DNA from: Nitrospira sp.
Lineage (GTDB): Bacteria > Nitrospirota > Nitrospiria > Nitrospirales > Nitrospiraceae
Assembly (NCBI GenBank): GCA_015709715.1
Contig: CP054184.1
Location: 2,093,001-2,157,000 of the forward strand
DNA: 64,000 bases
Direction of reading: 5' to 3'
The notes under the pieces are model-generated. The model was not told the DNA's origin. It searched no databases and saw only the letters and a program-made list of their open reading frames with translations. A program made the translations under genes and the position numbers. Shown here in pieces: positions 53,968 through 62,180 of the stretch; the first letter of the stretch is position 1, and every line of letters begins with the position of its first letter.

Positions 53968-55131
53968 ATGGCGGTGCGAGAAATGACTCGTCCTCCTCTG
54001 CCGGTCGACAACTCATCGACGGGAGCGCAGCCCGCTGACGATCGCTATCGGGAAGCCGTCCATCGGTTACCGTACGCGGTATTCGTCCATTCCGAGGGCG
54101 CGATCCGCATTGCGAACGACGCCTGCGCCCAATTATTCGGCCTGCCTGCTAAAGATCGCATTGTGGGACGACGCTTGTCTGAACTTTTCTCACAGGACAC
54201 TGTGCAAGCTCTGTTAGCCCAGGAGATATCACCATCAGGACCTCCGCTCTCCATCGATACATACCTTCAGCGCCGCGACGGAGTCAGCCCGATACCCATC
54301 CAACTCGTCGGCACCTCGGTCGTGCTCGGCGGCCGACCCGTCGTCCAGGTGATGATGAGTACGCTGACCGCGCAAAGGGACCCTGCCATCGCATTGCAAC
54401 AGGCCAAGAGAATGGAAGCCGTCGCGACACTGGCCGGCGGCATTGCCCATGAATTGAACAATTGCCTCACCGCCATCCTCGGCTTTTCCGATTTGGCCCT
54501 CCCTTCCCTAGAACCGGAGAGCCGCGCCCACGGCCATATCCAGCAAGTCCTCCTGGCGTCGAGGCGGGCGCGTGACCTCATCACTCAGCTGTTGATGTTT
54601 GGCCGTCAGACGGACCAGGCCACACAACCTTTTTCTCTCGATATCCTCCTGAAGGAAACGCTTCGCCTCATGAGGAGAAAATGGCCCGAGCACATCCGCT
54701 TGCGTGAGTGGATCCCGGGTGCCATGACGCCTGTAATGGCCGACCCCTCCCTCATGCACCAGATCTGCCTAACGCTCTTGGAGCACCTACGCAAAACGTC
54801 GGACACGATGGGCGGGCCCCTGGAGGTGCGCTTAGACAGTCTCCACTTCGACAACCCAGGATCCGACACGGCCCCGCCCCTTGCCTCCGGCCAGTATGTG
54901 CGGCTCACGATGTCGAATGCCGTCGAAGGAGCGCCGGCTTCAGCCCCGCCCTTCACCGGTAATTGCCTCTCGACGGAGCGAGGGGAAATCGCGGACATCG
55001 AGACCATCGGTAAGGTGATTCAGGCGCAGGGAGGCGCACTTCGGGTAATCGGCTCAGCTCGCGAGGGCTACACCTTCGACCTGTATCTTCCAGCGGTGAA
55101 TCGCCCCCCTTCGATTGTGGCGGACCAGTGA
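53968..55131 (+). CDS. PAS-domain histidine kinase with degenerate ATP-binding domain
   Basis: Residues about 28-150 form a PAS domain and about 150-230 a HisKA domain with the phospho-accepting His in GGIAHELNNCLTAIL. The C-terminal region aligns with HATPase_c but its motifs are gone: the N box reads LLEHLRKTSD without the Mg-binding Asn, the G1 box DTGxGM reads SNAVEGA, and the GTGLGLS box is replaced by an unrelated stretch before IGKVIQAQGGALRVI. It is soluble. It may be a dimerisation, phosphatase or phosphotransfer protein rather than an active kinase. The start among GTG 53953, ATG 53968 and ATG 53983 is uncertain. A lone receiver protein is encoded next. Confidence 0.8.
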   Translation: MAVREMTRPPLPVDNSSTGAQPADDRYREAVHRLPYAVFVHSEGAIRIANDACAQLFGLPAKDRIVGRRLSELFSQDTVQALLAQEISPSGPPLSIDTYLQRRDGVSPIPIQLVGTSVVLGGRPVVQVMMSTLTAQRDPAIALQQAKRMEAVATLAGGIAHELNNCLTAILGFSDLALPSLEPESRAHGHIQQVLLASRRARDLITQLLMFGRQTDQATQPFSLDILLKETLRLMRRKWPEHIRLREWIPGAMTPVMADPSLMHQICLTLLEHLRKTSDTMGGPLEVRLDSLHFDNPGSDTAPPLASGQYVRLTMSNAVEGAPASAPPFTGNCLSTERGEIADIETIGKVIQAQGGALRVIGSAREGYTFDLYLPAVNRPPSIVADQ

Positions 55132-55176
55132 TATACACCGCCTCTCAAGGGAGTAACGAATCCCTTGCCGAGATGA

Positions 55177-55218
55177 AAAGAGACCGGTAAAGTCTGTGAC
55201 ACAAGTGGCGGTCTCTTT
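55177..55218 (+). terminator. Hairpin terminator between the kinase and the response regulator
   Basis: Arms AAAGAGACCG and CGGTCTCTTT (perfect, 10 bases) enclose a 22-base loop; the 3' arm ends in TTT. The A-rich start and T-rich end suggest it could work in both directions. A smaller inverted repeat CAAGGGA/TCCCTTG precedes it (55146-55167). Confidence 0.5.
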
Positions 55219-55304
55219 CTGCATCGGAGAACCCGAACCGGCTTTCTCGAAACGCAGTAGGTGGAGCGGCAAAACATGACCATACACTCGCCTGCGAGGT
55301 CCCT

Positions 55305-55676
55305 ATGGCATCGGTGTTGATCGTTGACGATGAAGAGGCGATACGTCGCTTGATGCGTGATGCTCTGGAACAGGCGGGCTATCAGGTACAGGAAGCGGCA
55401 GACGGCAAACAAGGACTCGCCTGTTATCGACAATCTCCGGCCGACTTGGTGATCATGGACATCCTCATGCCTGATCAAGACGGTTTGGAAAGCATCCTGA
55501 CGCTCCGCAGAGAATTTCCCAATGCCAGGATCATGGCCATTACCGGTGGCAGCGACATGATCGGCATCCTCAACTTCCTGGATGTAGCCCGCATGTTGGG
55601 CGCCCGCCGCACCCTGCAGAAACCCTTCGACATGAAACAGCTCTTGGAGGCCGTGCGGACTGAAATCACCGGCTGA
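55305..55676 (+). CDS. Single-domain response regulator (CheY-like)
   Basis: The 123-residue protein is only a receiver domain: acidic pair in IVDDEEAI, phospho-acceptor Asp in LVIMDILMPDQDG (about residue 52), Thr in MAITGG and Lys in LQKPFD. With no output domain it must act by contact with a target or in a phosphorelay. It follows the PAS kinase-like protein by about 170 bases, its likely partner, although that protein may not be able to phosphorylate it. Confidence 0.93.
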   Translation: MASVLIVDDEEAIRRLMRDALEQAGYQVQEAADGKQGLACYRQSPADLVIMDILMPDQDGLESILTLRREFPNARIMAITGGSDMIGILNFLDVARMLGARRTLQKPFDMKQLLEAVRTEITG

Positions 55677-55784
55677 GTCGGCGTAGGCCTCGGATTAGAT
55701 CCTGGACATCCGCCGGCACCACATTGACTTCCGACCGATTGATCCGCACACTGAGCAGGTTTTCTTCAAAATGGTAGGGCGATC

Positions 55785-56219
55785 ATGCTGTGGTCCACGA
55801 TCCCGTTCCACGCCGGACTCGGCGGCACGGTGCTCGCAGTCGGGGCGTTCGTCATGTGGGAGGGAGCTCCGCTCGTCGGAACGCTCACCTTCGCGATGGC
55901 GGCCGTCGCATTCCTCTGGTGGCAGGGACGAAGCGTTGCAGCAATCTGGGCTTGGACCGCCTTAGGGTTGGGCATAGAAAGCATGGCGTGGCCCATTGCC
56001 ACCATGGTGCAAATTCGATTGGCCGGGAACGAACCCAGTGACGAGCAAATGGAAACCATCTTGAACGCCGTCCTCTTCGGGCTGTTCACATCGGTATTTT
56101 GGGTCACCTTTGCGTTCGGCCTCTTCAAGCGCATCCGTGAGGCCGACAGTCCGCCCGCTCCCATTTCGGCGAGAGCGTCCGCACCAATCCGAGAGAAGAC
56201 AAAGCGGTCTCGCAGCTGA
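55785..56219 (+). CDS. Small membrane protein of unknown function
   Basis: The 144-residue protein has about four hydrophobic segments (about 10-28, 33-48, 52-72, 92-113) and a basic C-terminal tail. Its conserved-looking loop NEPSDEQMETILNAVLFG may face the cytoplasm. No family recognised. It converges on priA with a 6-base gap. Confidence 0.62.
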   Translation: MLWSTIPFHAGLGGTVLAVGAFVMWEGAPLVGTLTFAMAAVAFLWWQGRSVAAIWAWTALGLGIESMAWPIATMVQIRLAGNEPSDEQMETILNAVLFGLFTSVFWVTFAFGLFKRIREADSPPAPISARASAPIREKTKRSRS

Positions 56220-56225
56220 ACTCGC

Positions 56226-58565
56226 CTACACCATCGTCACGGGATCGACATCGATACCGAACCGCAGTCCGCCTCGCCTTGATTCTCGCTCCAGTCGCTC
56301 CAAGGTCCGCAGGATCTTCTCCGTTCCCGCCCCAGCCTGCCGGGATTTGACCAGAATCTGCCAGCAGTACCGGCCCCTGGTCCGGACATGCGGCGCCGGC
56401 GAAGGCCCGAGGACCGTCACGTCATCAACGGAAGCCTGAAGATCTGCTCCGACTGGTCTCGGCGCCGACTGAATCACCTCCGCGCGAAGGAGTCCGGCCC
56501 ACCGTTCGGCAGCACGGATCACAGCCCACTCCAGCGTACCCGAGATATTCAACCGCACCAACTGTGTAAACGGCGGGTACTCAAGCATTTCCCGGAAACC
56601 CAGTTCTTGCTCTAGAAACCGGCTCTCGTCGCCGGAGGCGAGGGCGGCCATAACGTGGTGATCCGGGAAACGAGTTTGTACGACGACTCGGCCACCGGCA
56701 TCGAGCGGTTCGGCCAAGTTGATCGCATCCACCAACCCGCGATACGTTCGTTCAGCGGCACGAAAATCCGAGACGTGCAGGCCCGCATCTGCATCAGGGA
56801 TCGCGACAAACGCAGCCCGTCCCTGGAGATCCAGTCCAAACAGCATCTGCGTGCCGATCACGACGTCAAATTCTCGCGCGGCCAGAGCGCGTCTGAATGC
56901 GAGCGCCTCGGGAGGCCGCCGGATCGTATCACCATCCGCGCGCCCCACGCGTACTTGCGGGAACAGGCGCCGGACGTCTTCTTCGATCCGCTCAGTCCCG
57001 GCCCCGACGGGCTCCAGCTTCAGCGATTGGCACTGTAGGCAATGATCGGGTACCGACCTGGCTCGTCCACAATAGTGACAGCGCATCTGCTGACTGTTTT
57101 TGGAGAACGTGAGGGCGATGCTGCAGGTTTCACACTGCGGCATCGCTCCACAGTCACGACAGTGCAGCACACTGGCAAAGCCCCGACGATTCATGTAGAG
57201 AACGGCCAGACCATTCCGAAGCAAGGCGGCTTCCAGCCCCTCACAGACCAGAGCCGACAACAGCCCCTGTGAACGGTCCTTCAGCAGGACATGTATGTCG
57301 ACGACCTCCACCCGTGGCAGGACTGCGTCATCTCGATACAGGCAAGCAGTCATTACTCCGCGACGTGCCATTGACCAACTTTCCAGCGAGGGATGACTGG
57401 AAGACAGGACCAGTAGCGCCCCCTCATTGAGGGCACGATGCTGTGCAACCTCCCGCGCATGGTATCGCGGGACTTGCTCCTCTTTGAGTGCCTCCTCATC
57501 CTCCCCTTCGACCCAGATCAACCCCAGCCGTTCAAGTGGGGCGAAAACGGCTGAGCGAGTCCCGATCACCACATTCGTGGATGGCGCCTGCACCTCCCGC
57601 CAGACGGCCGCTTGCGCTTTGGCCGAGGTTGTACGGTGCATAAGCAACGCGGGAACTCCCGCAGACGCCAGAGCGTCCACCAAATATTTAGCGTGTTCGA
57701 CATCTCCCGTCACCACCAAGACGCGCCGGCCTCGGCGGATGGTTTCCTGGGCGGCTTGAACCAGACACCAGCGCCTGCTCTCCTGGGTGGACTGCAGCAA
57801 GATAGGCATCCCTGCGGCATGCGAGAGCGCCTCCCCCACAGCCGCCGGCCAAGATTCGACCGCCTCGCGGGCAACTGACACCGGGCCCATAGCTGAATTT
57901 ATAAGACCAGCCTGACCGACTTGGGTGCTTGCCTCATTACGCGGTCGAGAGGCCGGCAGAGCACCGTCGACCGCGCGGCGAAAGACGCATCCTTTCCCGA
58001 TCAATCCCTGCAATGCTTTCGTGATGCTGGAATCCTTACCACGCTCCAGGGTTGTCGCTTCAAGGCCGTCGCGGCGGCAGAGCCTCTTTAGCAATTGCCA
58101 TTCAGCCGCGGCGAGGCCATTACCGTGAGAGACGCATCTCAACCCCTCGTCGGTCGGCTGATACCGCACGCGGCCCTTTGTCGTCGGCACCATCGGAGGG
58201 GCAACGAGTTTGATGCATTGCCCCCAGGGAGCAGCGTACCGCTGTGCCAACCAACGGCTCAGATTCAGCTGTTGCGCGCTTAAGGTAGCCTCGGACACAT
58301 CCGAGGCCAGGGCGCGAACGGCCTTGAGACTCTCCACCGGCACTCCTGAGGGAAGGTGCCCATACAGTGCGGTGACCAACCCTTGAATCTCCCGAGTCCC
58401 GAAGGGAACAATGACCGATTGACCAATGTCCACCTTCCCTCGGAGATTGTCGGGAATGAGATAGGTGAAAGGCCGATGCAGGCGGCGAGGCAAGATGACA
58501 TCCGCAAAGGCAGTGGCACAGGCCGGATCGGCCGGGCGGCACAACAATTCAGGAGAATCGGGCAT
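56226..58565 (-). CDS. priA: PriA-family primosomal protein lacking helicase ATPase motifs
   Basis: The 779-residue protein aligns with PriA over its whole length: 3'-DNA-binding domain (VILPRRLHRPFTYLIPDN), the eight-cysteine zinc module (CRDCGAMPQCETC...CHYCGR...CLQC), VGAGTERIEEDVRRLFP, DFRAAERTY and the C-terminal domain ending FGIDVDPV. The helicase motifs are lost: Walker A GVTGSGKT reads QSTQESRR, the DEEH box reads EGEDEE, GSATP reads SSSHP and the QVAGRAGR motif reads INLAEPLD. It probably keeps structural replication-restart functions without helicase activity, as is reported for actinobacterial PriA. Confidence 0.9.
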   Translation of the reverse strand: MPDSPELLCRPADPACATAFADVILPRRLHRPFTYLIPDNLRGKVDIGQSVIVPFGTREIQGLVTALYGHLPSGVPVESLKAVRALASDVSEATLSAQQLNLSRWLAQRYAAPWGQCIKLVAPPMVPTTKGRVRYQPTDEGLRCVSHGNGLAAAEWQLLKRLCRRDGLEATTLERGKDSSITKALQGLIGKGCVFRRAVDGALPASRPRNEASTQVGQAGLINSAMGPVSVAREAVESWPAAVGEALSHAAGMPILLQSTQESRRWCLVQAAQETIRRGRRVLVVTGDVEHAKYLVDALASAGVPALLMHRTTSAKAQAAVWREVQAPSTNVVIGTRSAVFAPLERLGLIWVEGEDEEALKEEQVPRYHAREVAQHRALNEGALLVLSSSHPSLESWSMARRGVMTACLYRDDAVLPRVEVVDIHVLLKDRSQGLLSALVCEGLEAALLRNGLAVLYMNRRGFASVLHCRDCGAMPQCETCSIALTFSKNSQQMRCHYCGRARSVPDHCLQCQSLKLEPVGAGTERIEEDVRRLFPQVRVGRADGDTIRRPPEALAFRRALAAREFDVVIGTQMLFGLDLQGRAAFVAIPDADAGLHVSDFRAAERTYRGLVDAINLAEPLDAGGRVVVQTRFPDHHVMAALASGDESRFLEQELGFREMLEYPPFTQLVRLNISGTLEWAVIRAAERWAGLLRAEVIQSAPRPVGADLQASVDDVTVLGPSPAPHVRTRGRYCWQILVKSRQAGAGTEKILRTLERLERESRRGGLRFGIDVDPVTMV

Positions 58566-58682
58566 TGCGTCATTCTAACAACACCCAATTGAAGCAACAA
58601 TGCAGGGGATGATTCGAAAGGCTGGAGGTAGGTTTGAGGGAGACAGGGGGCCAGGGGAGGAGGCAGCCTCGCTGGAGGCGGG

Positions 58683-60179
58683 CTATGTTCCAGCTGGACT
58701 TGGCATTGGTTCTGCTCCGGGAGAACCATTCGAGTCCGATCCATCCGCCGCTGCAGGAACGTGGTGGCTCACTTCATCCGAAGCGGCTGAGTCCCCTGGA
58801 ACAACTCGATCATCTGAGCCCACCACTGCATCCACAGAACCCGAGAGGACTTCGGGCACCTTGCTGCTAACGGGCTGGCTGACAGGCTCTGCATCGGGTG
58901 AATACAACACAACTTCGATCCGTCTATTCTTGCGCCGGTCGGTTTCTGATGCATTGCTGGCGAGGGGCCTGGTCGCCCCATAACCCACGGCAGTGAGTTT
59001 TGCCGAATCCAGTCCACCCTGCTCCACCAAATACTGCACAATTCCCGCCGCCCGCGCCTTGGACAAATCCCAATTCGTAGGGAATTGTCCCTTGAGCGAC
59101 GGCCCGATCTCCATGTTGTCTGAGTGCCCCTCGATTCGGACGAGCCGGTGACCAGCCAAGTCCTTGAGCTGGGTTGCCAACTGCCGGAGGACTGCCTCGC
59201 CTTCCGCTGTTACCTTCGCTTGCCCTGATTCGAATTCCAGCTTGCCGGCCAATTCGTCGAGGTCGAGCGTGGCACCGCTCCGCGGATGCCGGCTGGACTC
59301 TCCATCGGGCAATCTGAGGTCCTTAGAGGTGGGCGTCGAAGCGACAGCCGTCACAACCTGGGGCACCGCATCGTCTCCTGGCAATACCTCCACGGAGGAC
59401 ACCTGATTCGACCGAACCCGATCACCGACTAATACTCGAGCCCAGGCTTTGTGCAAGACCGCCGTCGCCGTACGAGCCTCTGTGGAAAGGATCTTCACGA
59501 CGCCGATTTTCCTCTCCGGCAATCCGGCACCGGTCCGAAGCACTTCAAGCAGATCGCCTGCACGCACTCCATCCTCATGCCCCCTATCCAGATACACTAC
59601 GTTGCCCTGAGCAACCAGCGACATGTTCTTATCGGACTGGAGATCCACCACCATTCCTTCAAGACCGCTCACCGGGGACGGCGTTTCACCTACTTCGTCA
59701 GTGGTTGGAGGAGTGAAGCGCACCACAGGATCCCCGGGCGAGAAGGGCCCATAGGACCTGACCACCTGGGCCAACACCAGCGCAGGATCGACCTGAATGA
59801 TTTTCACCACTCCCAGCCGAGTGATGACATACCCCAGATACTCCTTTGTCCTGGGGTGAAAAACCTTCCGGGAACGCCTATATATGGTGTACAGGTCCCC
59901 GAGCGCTGCCTCCCCCGGGTTCTTCAACTTGAGGTATAGTGTGTCCGTCCCCGACCAACCAATCATCATCCGATTCCCGGTGATTTGATTATCCCCGGTG
60001 ATGACATTGACGACACCGTCAACCGGCATATCTTGGCGTATGGATCCGGCGGCATAGGTCAGAGCGGCCTCCCCCAGACGAACGCTTTGGGCGTTTTGCG
60101 CATACAGAGGAACCGCCGTCAGGGTCGTCAGCCCGCAGGACAGCACCAGCACGCCGGCATGTAAAGGTACGGTTTTCAT
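58683..60179 (-). CDS. OmpA-family protein with N-terminal FlgT-like beta domains
   Basis: The start ATG 60179 is set by a signal peptide (about 1-28, ending LYAQNAQ) and by a promoter directly upstream. The 498-residue product has a beta-rich region (about 30-270) with repeated blocks such as LGDLYTIYRRSRKVFHPRT and RAGDLLEVLRTG, resembling FlgT-like or LysM-adjacent folds. An OmpA domain follows (about 310-430), with KLEFESGQAKVTAEG, GHSDNMEI, LSKARAAGIVQ and KNRRIEVVL. The final 65 residues are a Pro/Ser-rich tail. It probably binds peptidoglycan. It is the fourth OmpA-domain gene in the window. Confidence 0.85.
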   Translation of the reverse strand: MKTVPLHAGVLVLSCGLTTLTAVPLYAQNAQSVRLGEAALTYAAGSIRQDMPVDGVVNVITGDNQITGNRMMIGWSGTDTLYLKLKNPGEAALGDLYTIYRRSRKVFHPRTKEYLGYVITRLGVVKIIQVDPALVLAQVVRSYGPFSPGDPVVRFTPPTTDEVGETPSPVSGLEGMVVDLQSDKNMSLVAQGNVVYLDRGHEDGVRAGDLLEVLRTGAGLPERKIGVVKILSTEARTATAVLHKAWARVLVGDRVRSNQVSSVEVLPGDDAVPQVVTAVASTPTSKDLRLPDGESSRHPRSGATLDLDELAGKLEFESGQAKVTAEGEAVLRQLATQLKDLAGHRLVRIEGHSDNMEIGPSLKGQFPTNWDLSKARAAGIVQYLVEQGGLDSAKLTAVGYGATRPLASNASETDRRKNRRIEVVLYSPDAEPVSQPVSSKVPEVLSGSVDAVVGSDDRVVPGDSAASDEVSHHVPAAADGSDSNGSPGAEPMPSPAGT

Positions 60180-60211
60180 ATTGATCACACCTAGGATAGT
60201 TGCCTGTAGCA

Positions 60212-60239
60212 ACCTTAGCAAACAGCCACACCCTGTCAA
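60212..60239 (-). promoter_or_regulatory. Promoter for the OmpA-family gene
   Basis: On the minus strand TTGACA (60239-60234), 16-base spacer and TAAGGT (60217-60212) with a preceding TGC. The start point near 60205 leaves a 25-base leader before ATG 60179 and excludes the longer frame beginning at 60239. Confidence 0.6.
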
Positions 60240-60660
60240 GAAACGGCACGCCTCTCCAGGGTTTGAATCATAGGCACACGAATGGTATGGTGACAGCCAT
60301 CGACATCTATGGATGCAGGTGAACCGCCATCATTCGTGACACCATCTGGAGCGGCAGCCTCATGACACGAGAACGAATCAACACCCAGCTGCCCCGACGG
60401 ACAAAGGTTCGCAGCACAACGCCTCTGACCTCAGAATGGGAAGTGACGGACGGCGCACCACCTCGAGCGCTGAAAACGCCTGCCGACAAAATGGTTCATC
60501 ACAGCACGAATCCATTCACTTCGCCCGAAGATATCGGCTCCAGCCTCACCGCTTCGAAAAAGCCCACTCAACAATAGTCGAACAAGGCTACTCACCTAAC
60601 TGCTGGACAGTATTCAGTTTCTAGTCCTATCGGGACTGAAGGCCTAGGTCCTTTGTGCGC
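60240..60660. other. Gap without a confident gene
   Basis: About 420 bases between the divergent OmpA gene and the nuo promoter. A 71-codon frame at 60362-60577 (+) has a possible ggag site 10 bases upstream, but its composition is polar and shows no motif; I do not call it. A short inverted repeat AGTCC/GGACT lies at 60623-60637. The length suggests a regulatory region. Confidence 0.5.
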
Positions 60661-60690
60661 TTGCTATTAAAAATCGGCAAGGGCTAAGAT
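60661..60690 (+). promoter_or_regulatory. Sigma-70-like promoter of the nuo operon
   Basis: TTGCTA (60661-60666), 18-base spacer, TAAGAT (60685-60690). Transcription would start near 60697, about 38 bases before nuoA. Confidence 0.6.
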
Positions 60691-60734
60691 TCCGACCTCT
60701 TAGAAGCCCTCAAACCTGTTGAGGTCAGAGGCCC

Positions 60735-61118
60735 ATGGCCGGTTCCGAGCTCCTTTTAGAATACCTGAGCCGTTATTTCCCTATTTTGGTATTCGTGTTC
60801 GTTGCGCTCGCCTTCGGCGTGGGCACGTTGCTCATCAGCTATTTCGTACAGCCGAAATATCCGGAGCCGGAAAAGCTCTCAACCTACGAATGCGGGTCCG
60901 AGCCCTTCTCCGATGCTCGCATGCCCTTTCCGGTTCGTTATTACATCTTCGCCATGTTGTTCGTGATTTTTGACGTCGAGGTCATCTTCCTCTATCCGTG
61001 GGCCGTTGTATTCAACAAGATCGGCCTCGTCGGACTGGTCGAGATGTTGCTCTTCATCGGGCTCTTCCTCGTCGCCTATGTCTACGCCTGGCGTAAAGGA
61101 GCGTTGGAATGGGATTGA
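60735..61118 (+). CDS. nuoA: NADH-quinone oxidoreductase subunit A
   Basis: The 127-residue membrane subunit has three hydrophobic helices and the family signature [40 protein letters not shown] pattern, including the acidic residues in FDVE. It lies at the junction of the membrane and peripheral arms of complex I. A gagg ribosome site precedes the ATG. First gene of the operon; it overlaps nuoB by 10 bases. Confidence 0.97.
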   Translation: MAGSELLLEYLSRYFPILVFVFVALAFGVGTLLISYFVQPKYPEPEKLSTYECGSEPFSDARMPFPVRYYIFAMLFVIFDVEVIFLYPWAVVFNKIGLVGLVEMLLFIGLFLVAYVYAWRKGALEWD

Positions 61119-61636
61119 TTCAGCTGGGAAGCCGGGAGAAAGACGGCAACCCCGATGTCATTACGACGACGGTTGAAAAAGCGGTGAACTGGGCCCGCAA
61201 GGGCTCATTGTGGCCGATGACCTTCGGACTGGCCTGCTGCGCGATCGAAATGATCGCCGCCGTCTCCTCCCGATACGACATGGACCGGTATGGAGCGGGG
61301 GTGTTTCGCGCGTCTCCCCGCCAGTCCGATTTGATGATCGTCGCAGGAACCGTATGCCGCCGCATGGCTCCGGTCATCCGCAAAATCTATGACCAGATGC
61401 CGGAACCCAAATACGTGATTGCGATGGGGTCCTGCGCCACTTCCGGCAACATCTACGACAGCTACAGCGTCGTGCAGGGCGTGGACCGATTCGTTCCGGT
61501 CGATATTTACGTGCCGGGTTGTCCACCGACACCCGAGGCCCTATTCGACGGCATCCTAAAATTGCAAGAGCGCATCATGCAGAAGCGTGTGTTCCTAAGC
61601 CAACCGAAGGAAGTGAGGGACGCGCTGAAGGTCTAA
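61109..61636 (+). CDS. nuoB: NADH-quinone oxidoreductase subunit B
   Basis: The 175-residue subunit carries the N2 4Fe-4S cluster, the last before quinone. Ligand cysteines are in [10 protein letters not shown] (adjacent Cys pair), MGSCATSGN and [10 protein letters not shown]. The [14 protein letters not shown] motif is typical. The segment after it reads VCRRMAP rather than the common LTNKMAP, adding one cysteine. It overlaps nuoA and precedes nuoC by 14 bases. Confidence 0.98.
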   Translation: MGLIQLGSREKDGNPDVITTTVEKAVNWARKGSLWPMTFGLACCAIEMIAAVSSRYDMDRYGAGVFRASPRQSDLMIVAGTVCRRMAPVIRKIYDQMPEPKYVIAMGSCATSGNIYDSYSVVQGVDRFVPVDIYVPGCPPTPEALFDGILKLQERIMQKRVFLSQPKEVRDALKV

Positions 61637-61650
61637 GGCGCAATCGCCAC

Positions 61651-62148
61651 ATGAGCTTACTCGCAACGCGCATCGAACAAACTTTTCCCGGAGTCGTGCT
61701 CAAGACCGTGGAATGGCGGGGAGACCTTGCCGTGACGGTCAAACGAGAGGCCTTGCACGACGTCGCTCATTTCTTACGACACGACCCATTGATGACGTTC
61801 GATTACATCGTGCATGTCAGTTCCGTTGACTGGCCGGATGACGAAGAACGATTCGAAGTGGTCTACGAGGTCTACTCGATTCGAGCCCGGCAACGAATCC
61901 GTTTGAAGGCGCGCGTTCCCGAATCTGATTGCATTGTCGACTCCCTCACCGACATCTGGAAGGGAGCCGACTTTATGGAGCGCGAAGTCTACGACATGAT
62001 GGGAATCCGTTTTCGAAACCACCCGGACCTCCGTCGGATCTTGATGCCGGACGAGTATGACGAAGGGTATCCTTTGCGCAAAGATTTCCCGCTCCGCGGG
62101 AAAGGGTGGCGCGACACATTTGATTTTTTGGATGAAGCGGTCCGATAG
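61651..62148 (+). CDS. nuoC: NADH-quinone oxidoreductase subunit C
   Basis: The start is ATG 61651, 14 bases after nuoB; the open frame extends further back but into nuoB. The 165-residue product is a separate NuoC, not a NuoCD fusion. It has the 30-kDa subunit signature VYEVYSIRARQRIRLKARVPE and the C-terminal block EREVYDMMGIRFRNHPDLRRILMPDEYDEGYPLRKDFP pattern. It packs against NuoD and NuoB in the peripheral arm. Confidence 0.97.
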   Translation: MSLLATRIEQTFPGVVLKTVEWRGDLAVTVKREALHDVAHFLRHDPLMTFDYIVHVSSVDWPDDEERFEVVYEVYSIRARQRIRLKARVPESDCIVDSLTDIWKGADFMEREVYDMMGIRFRNHPDLRRILMPDEYDEGYPLRKDFPLRGKGWRDTFDFLDEAVR

Positions 62149-62180
62149 CCCGACCTCACCCCACGAACAGGCGAGCGCCT

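Noticed and set aside
60362-60577. 71-codon frame between the OmpA gene and nuoA
   Set aside because: Only a weak ribosome site at long spacing, polar composition and no motif; kept as unannotated.
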